A stretch of 64,000 nucleotides of DNA, from positions 1-64,000 of the forward strand of contig CAVYKB010000019.1 of NCBI GenBank assembly GCA_963768975.1. Reading direction: 5' to 3'. A program made the position numbers and the translations under genes. The stretch comes from CADCTB01 sp963768975. GTDB lineage: Bacteria > Actinomycetota > Acidimicrobiia > Acidimicrobiales > AC-14. Shown here one piece after another: positions 62,193 to 64,000 of the stretch. Within the stretch, counting starts at the first letter, position 1. The number at the start of each line of letters is the position of its first letter. The notes beneath the pieces are model-generated. The model was not told where the DNA came from. It worked only from the letters and a program-made list of their open reading frames with translations, and made no database searches.

Positions 62193-63026
62193 TCAGCCGG
62201 CCCGCTGGAGGTCGCGCAGCTCCCGGTAGCCGATGAAGTCGGCGCCGGCCCGGCGGGCCAGGGCCCGCAGAGTGCTGTGGCCGGTCACCAGGTCGTGGTC
62301 GTCAACGCGCCCGGACCAGTCCGGGGCGAGGGCCCGGAGCTCGGCGGCGTCGACCGCGGGGCGGATGTGCAGCTCGGTGACGCCCTCCTCCAGCTCCATG
62401 AATGCCCGCTCGACGGCTCGGCGGCTGCCCACGCGAGACACGTGGACGAAGTGGTCGGGGAACACGACGCCCTCGTCGGCGGCCAGGCCGCGGAACGGGA
62501 AGCCCACGGCGCGCTCGGTAGATGCCGCGCCCAGCCGCATGGGCAGGTTGAAGTCGACCGCCAGCTCCAGGTAGATGTCGAAGAACTCCGGCCGCAGCTC
62601 GAGGACGGCCATGTGTGAGTCCAGGTGGCTGACGTCGAAGCCCCAGTAGATGGCCCGCTCGACCTGGGCGCGGCACTCCCGGCGCACCTCGTCGAGGTCG
62701 GCGTGGTCCCAGAGGTCGGCGGTGGTCCTGGGGAATCCGCCGTCGCCGTCGAGCAACGAGGGCCCGTGGGTTATGGGCCCCCAGCGGTAGAGGTCGTGCT
62801 CGGCGTTCAGCGTGAGATGGACCCCGACGTCCTCGCCCCGGTAGCGGGCGGCCGCGTCGCGGGCCCAGGGGCAGGGCACCATGAGGCTGGCGCTGGTGCC
62901 GGCGCCGTCACGGAGGGCCTCGTACACCCCGACGTTGGCGGAGTGGCAGGACCCGAGGTCGTCACAGTTGACGATGAGCAGGCGTGACCCCGCCGGGCGG
63001 CCCAGGCGTTCGACGAGCGAAGTCAC
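62193..63026 (-). CDS. YdjC/ChbG-type deacetylase
   Basis: A 277-residue carbohydrate or polysaccharide deacetylase of the ChbG/HpnK family. The metal site comprises LLIVNCDDLGSCHSANVGV (Asp-Asp), GVHLTLNAEHD (His) and SHLDSHMAVLELRPEFF (His-x4-His type). FPDHFVHVSRVGSRRAVERAFMELEEGVTELHIRPAVD fits the C-terminal part. Length is normal. It deacetylates small N-acetylated sugars or lipid-linked saccharides in relatives. It is convergent with the anti-sigma factor gene and has no obvious partner. Confidence 0.9.
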   Translation of the reverse strand: MTSLVERLGRPAGSRLLIVNCDDLGSCHSANVGVYEALRDGAGTSASLMVPCPWARDAAARYRGEDVGVHLTLNAEHDLYRWGPITHGPSLLDGDGGFPRTTADLWDHADLDEVRRECRAQVERAIYWGFDVSHLDSHMAVLELRPEFFDIYLELAVDFNLPMRLGAASTERAVGFPFRGLAADEGVVFPDHFVHVSRVGSRRAVERAFMELEEGVTELHIRPAVDAAELRALAPDWSGRVDDHDLVTGHSTLRALARRAGADFIGYRELRDLQRAG

Positions 63027-63084
63027 GCCCGGAACGGTAGTGGGGCCGGAGCCGGCGGGGGACGCTGGCTCCGGCCGCGGACGA

Positions 63085-63261
63085 TCAGCCCTGGTGGACC
63101 TTTCCTCGCACGTAGGCGGCGATGGTGCCCGTGGTGACCTGCACGTTGTGCTTCTTCTTCACGTGGTCGGCGACCTTGGACATCAGTTCCTCTTCCGTTG
63201 CTCCAGATCCCTGCCAACGGCAGGCGTGATTCTCATCCCGTCAAGCGAAGCGGTATGCCAC
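63085..63261 (-). CDS. DUF1059-like small protein with in-frame TGA (possible selenoprotein or pseudogene)
   Basis: The 58-codon frame starts at GTG 63261 after a textbook AGGAGG (spacing six). It reads VAYRFA, TGA (63241-63243), RDENHACRWQGSGATEEELM, then SKVADHVKKKHNVQVTTGTI and AAYVRGKVHQG, ending at TGA 63085-63087. DUF1059 proteins have Cys where the first TGA stands (FxC-x6-C). Sixteen bases after the TGA lies CCTGCC-GTT-GGCAGG, a 6-bp stem whose loop starts with G, as in bacterial SECIS elements. Either the TGA encodes selenocysteine, or a one-base Cys-to-stop change killed the gene recently. No Sec machinery lies in this window. Confidence 0.65.
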
Positions 63262-63304
63262 GACTTTCCTCCTTGGTGTTCGTGAATGTATGTCTACCCA
63301 AGAA

Positions 63305-63874
63305 TCATCCGGAGCTTGCGCCCGGCCCGGATGACACCGGGGCGACCCGACCATCGGGTAGGAGGGTACAGGCGGCCCACAGGCCCTGGGAGCCCTCGCG
63401 GGCCTGGCGGGCGATGGCCGCGAACTCGTCGGTGTGGGCGATGTTCGGGGGGATGGTGAGCAGCTGGGCGAAGCCCTGGCGGAGGAGCTCGGCGTTGACG
63501 AACAGCCCGTCGGTCTGGCGGTAGACGTAGGCGAGGAGGCGCCCGAAGCGATCACGCTGCTCGACGTCGCCCACCAGGCGGACGCCTGTACCGGGCGGGA
63601 CGATACTGGCGGTGAAGCGGCTGGCCTCCTTGCCGAAGCACCCCACCGGCCGGTCTGGGGCGACGGACTCAGGCGTGTCTACCCCGATGAGCCGCACCCG
63701 CTCGCCGCCCGAGACCTCGAGGGTGTCGCCGTCGACCACCTTCTCGACCACCACGTCGACGCCGGCCGGCAGGATGCCGGTGGCCGGCGCCGGGGTGAGT
63801 GCCGGCGCTCCGCTGCCCGCGCAAGCGCCGGCGAGCGCGAGGAGGGCGAAGACCGCCCCCAGCCGTCGGCGCAC
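63305..63874 (-). CDS. Thermonuclease-like (SNase) lipoprotein
   Basis: A 189-residue exported nuclease-fold protein. The signal (GAVFALLALAGACAGSG) ends in a lipobox Cys. The SNase domain has VVEKVVDGDTLEVSGGERVRLIGVDTPES, then FGKEASRFTASIV and VEQRDRFGRLLAYVYRQTDGLFVNAELLRQGFAQLL. The metal Asp, catalytic Arg (RLIGVDTPE), Glu and second Arg (RDRFGRLLAYV) are all present, so it should cut nucleic acid outside the membrane. GTG 63874 is chosen because the signal begins there; an upstream in-frame start would add an Arg-rich extension overlapping the next gene. Confidence 0.87.
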   Translation of the reverse strand: MRRRLGAVFALLALAGACAGSGAPALTPAPATGILPAGVDVVVEKVVDGDTLEVSGGERVRLIGVDTPESVAPDRPVGCFGKEASRFTASIVPPGTGVRLVGDVEQRDRFGRLLAYVYRQTDGLFVNAELLRQGFAQLLTIPPNIAHTDEFAAIARQAREGSQGLWAACTLLPDGRVAPVSSGPGASSG

Positions 63875-63885
63875 GGAGCCGCGGC

Positions 63886-64000
63886 TCAGGCGGCGCGACG
63901 TACGGCGGCCCGCTGCAGCGCCTCGCGGGCGGCGGCGATGCCTTGCTTGCCGATCTGGCGGGTGTGCTCGTCGAGCTCCCACGAAGCCGCGTCGTCCCGG
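63886..64000 (-). CDS. Partial gene running off the window, C-terminal 37 codons
   Basis: The frame enters from the right edge and reads DDAASWELDEHTRQIGKQGI then AAAREALQRAAVRRAA to TGA at 63886-63888. GC-rich third positions and Ala/Arg-rich helical content suggest a genuine coding end. It lies 11 bases before the nuclease lipoprotein start, so the two are probably one operon. Too little is visible for a family. Confidence 0.6.
   Translation of the reverse strand, partial: RDDAASWELDEHTRQIGKQGIAAAREALQRAAVRRAA

Overview
This 64-kb window is GC-rich (near 70%) actinobacterial chromosome. The type A RNase P RNA, a WhiB regulator, a mycothiol S-conjugate amidase (Mca), an F420/PPOX-type reductase, an RskA-type anti-sigma factor and an actinobacterial SOS box all agree on this. 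The gene mix would suit an environmental lineage such as Acidimicrobiia, but nothing here fixes the class.

Region 1 (1-14470) is an accessory segment ending at the 3' side of rnpB. It holds broken IS3 and IS110 transposases, a stranded MscS 3' end, an esterase fragment fused to a purC fragment, two intact APH-fold kinases, a few small enzymes, a frameshifted gene of a widespread uncharacterised family, and a tyrosine integrase decayed by several frameshifts. An array of AGTCCTCA repeats lies between integrase and rnpB. The island also contains an intact operon of a DUF4331 protein, a sortase and a TPR protein (1990-5690).

Region 2 (14471-40500) is mostly core metabolism. It runs from rnpB through a glycerol cluster (glpD, an alkylglycerone-phosphate-synthase-like flavoprotein, a membrane protein, glpK), whiB, trpD, an SOS-boxed exonuclease/UvrC-like nuclease and a NYN-domain protein. 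The latter is linked to glnD by a 20-codon repetitive mini-gene. Divalent-cation genes follow (MgtE-like, PhoU/TrkA-C, corA), then a five-gene operon of glgX, an epimerase-fold/STAS fusion, a thioredoxin-reductase-like flavoprotein, an ATPase and corA.

Region 3 (40744-54547) looks like a catabolic or detoxification locus. Nine genes encode twelve NTF2/SnoaL-fold domains, interleaved with a tautomerase, an NmrA reductase, a VOC protein, a DJ-1/PfpI protein, a GMC oxidoreductase and a ThDP enzyme. Next to it are an aldo/keto reductase, Mca and an SCP2 protein. Two copies of one long palindrome sit at convergent gene junctions here.

Region 4 (54610-62144) encodes an envelope redox/metal cluster: two paralogous pairs of ferritin-like proteins, two cupredoxin lipoproteins, a membrane protein, an internally duplicated His-containing helical lipoprotein, and an ECF sigma/anti-sigma pair. 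The window ends with a YdjC-type deacetylase, a small DUF1059-like gene with an in-frame TGA in place of its first conserved cysteine followed by a SECIS-like hairpin (a possible selenoprotein), a thermonuclease-like lipoprotein and a partial gene. No tRNA gene, CRISPR array or replication origin was seen.
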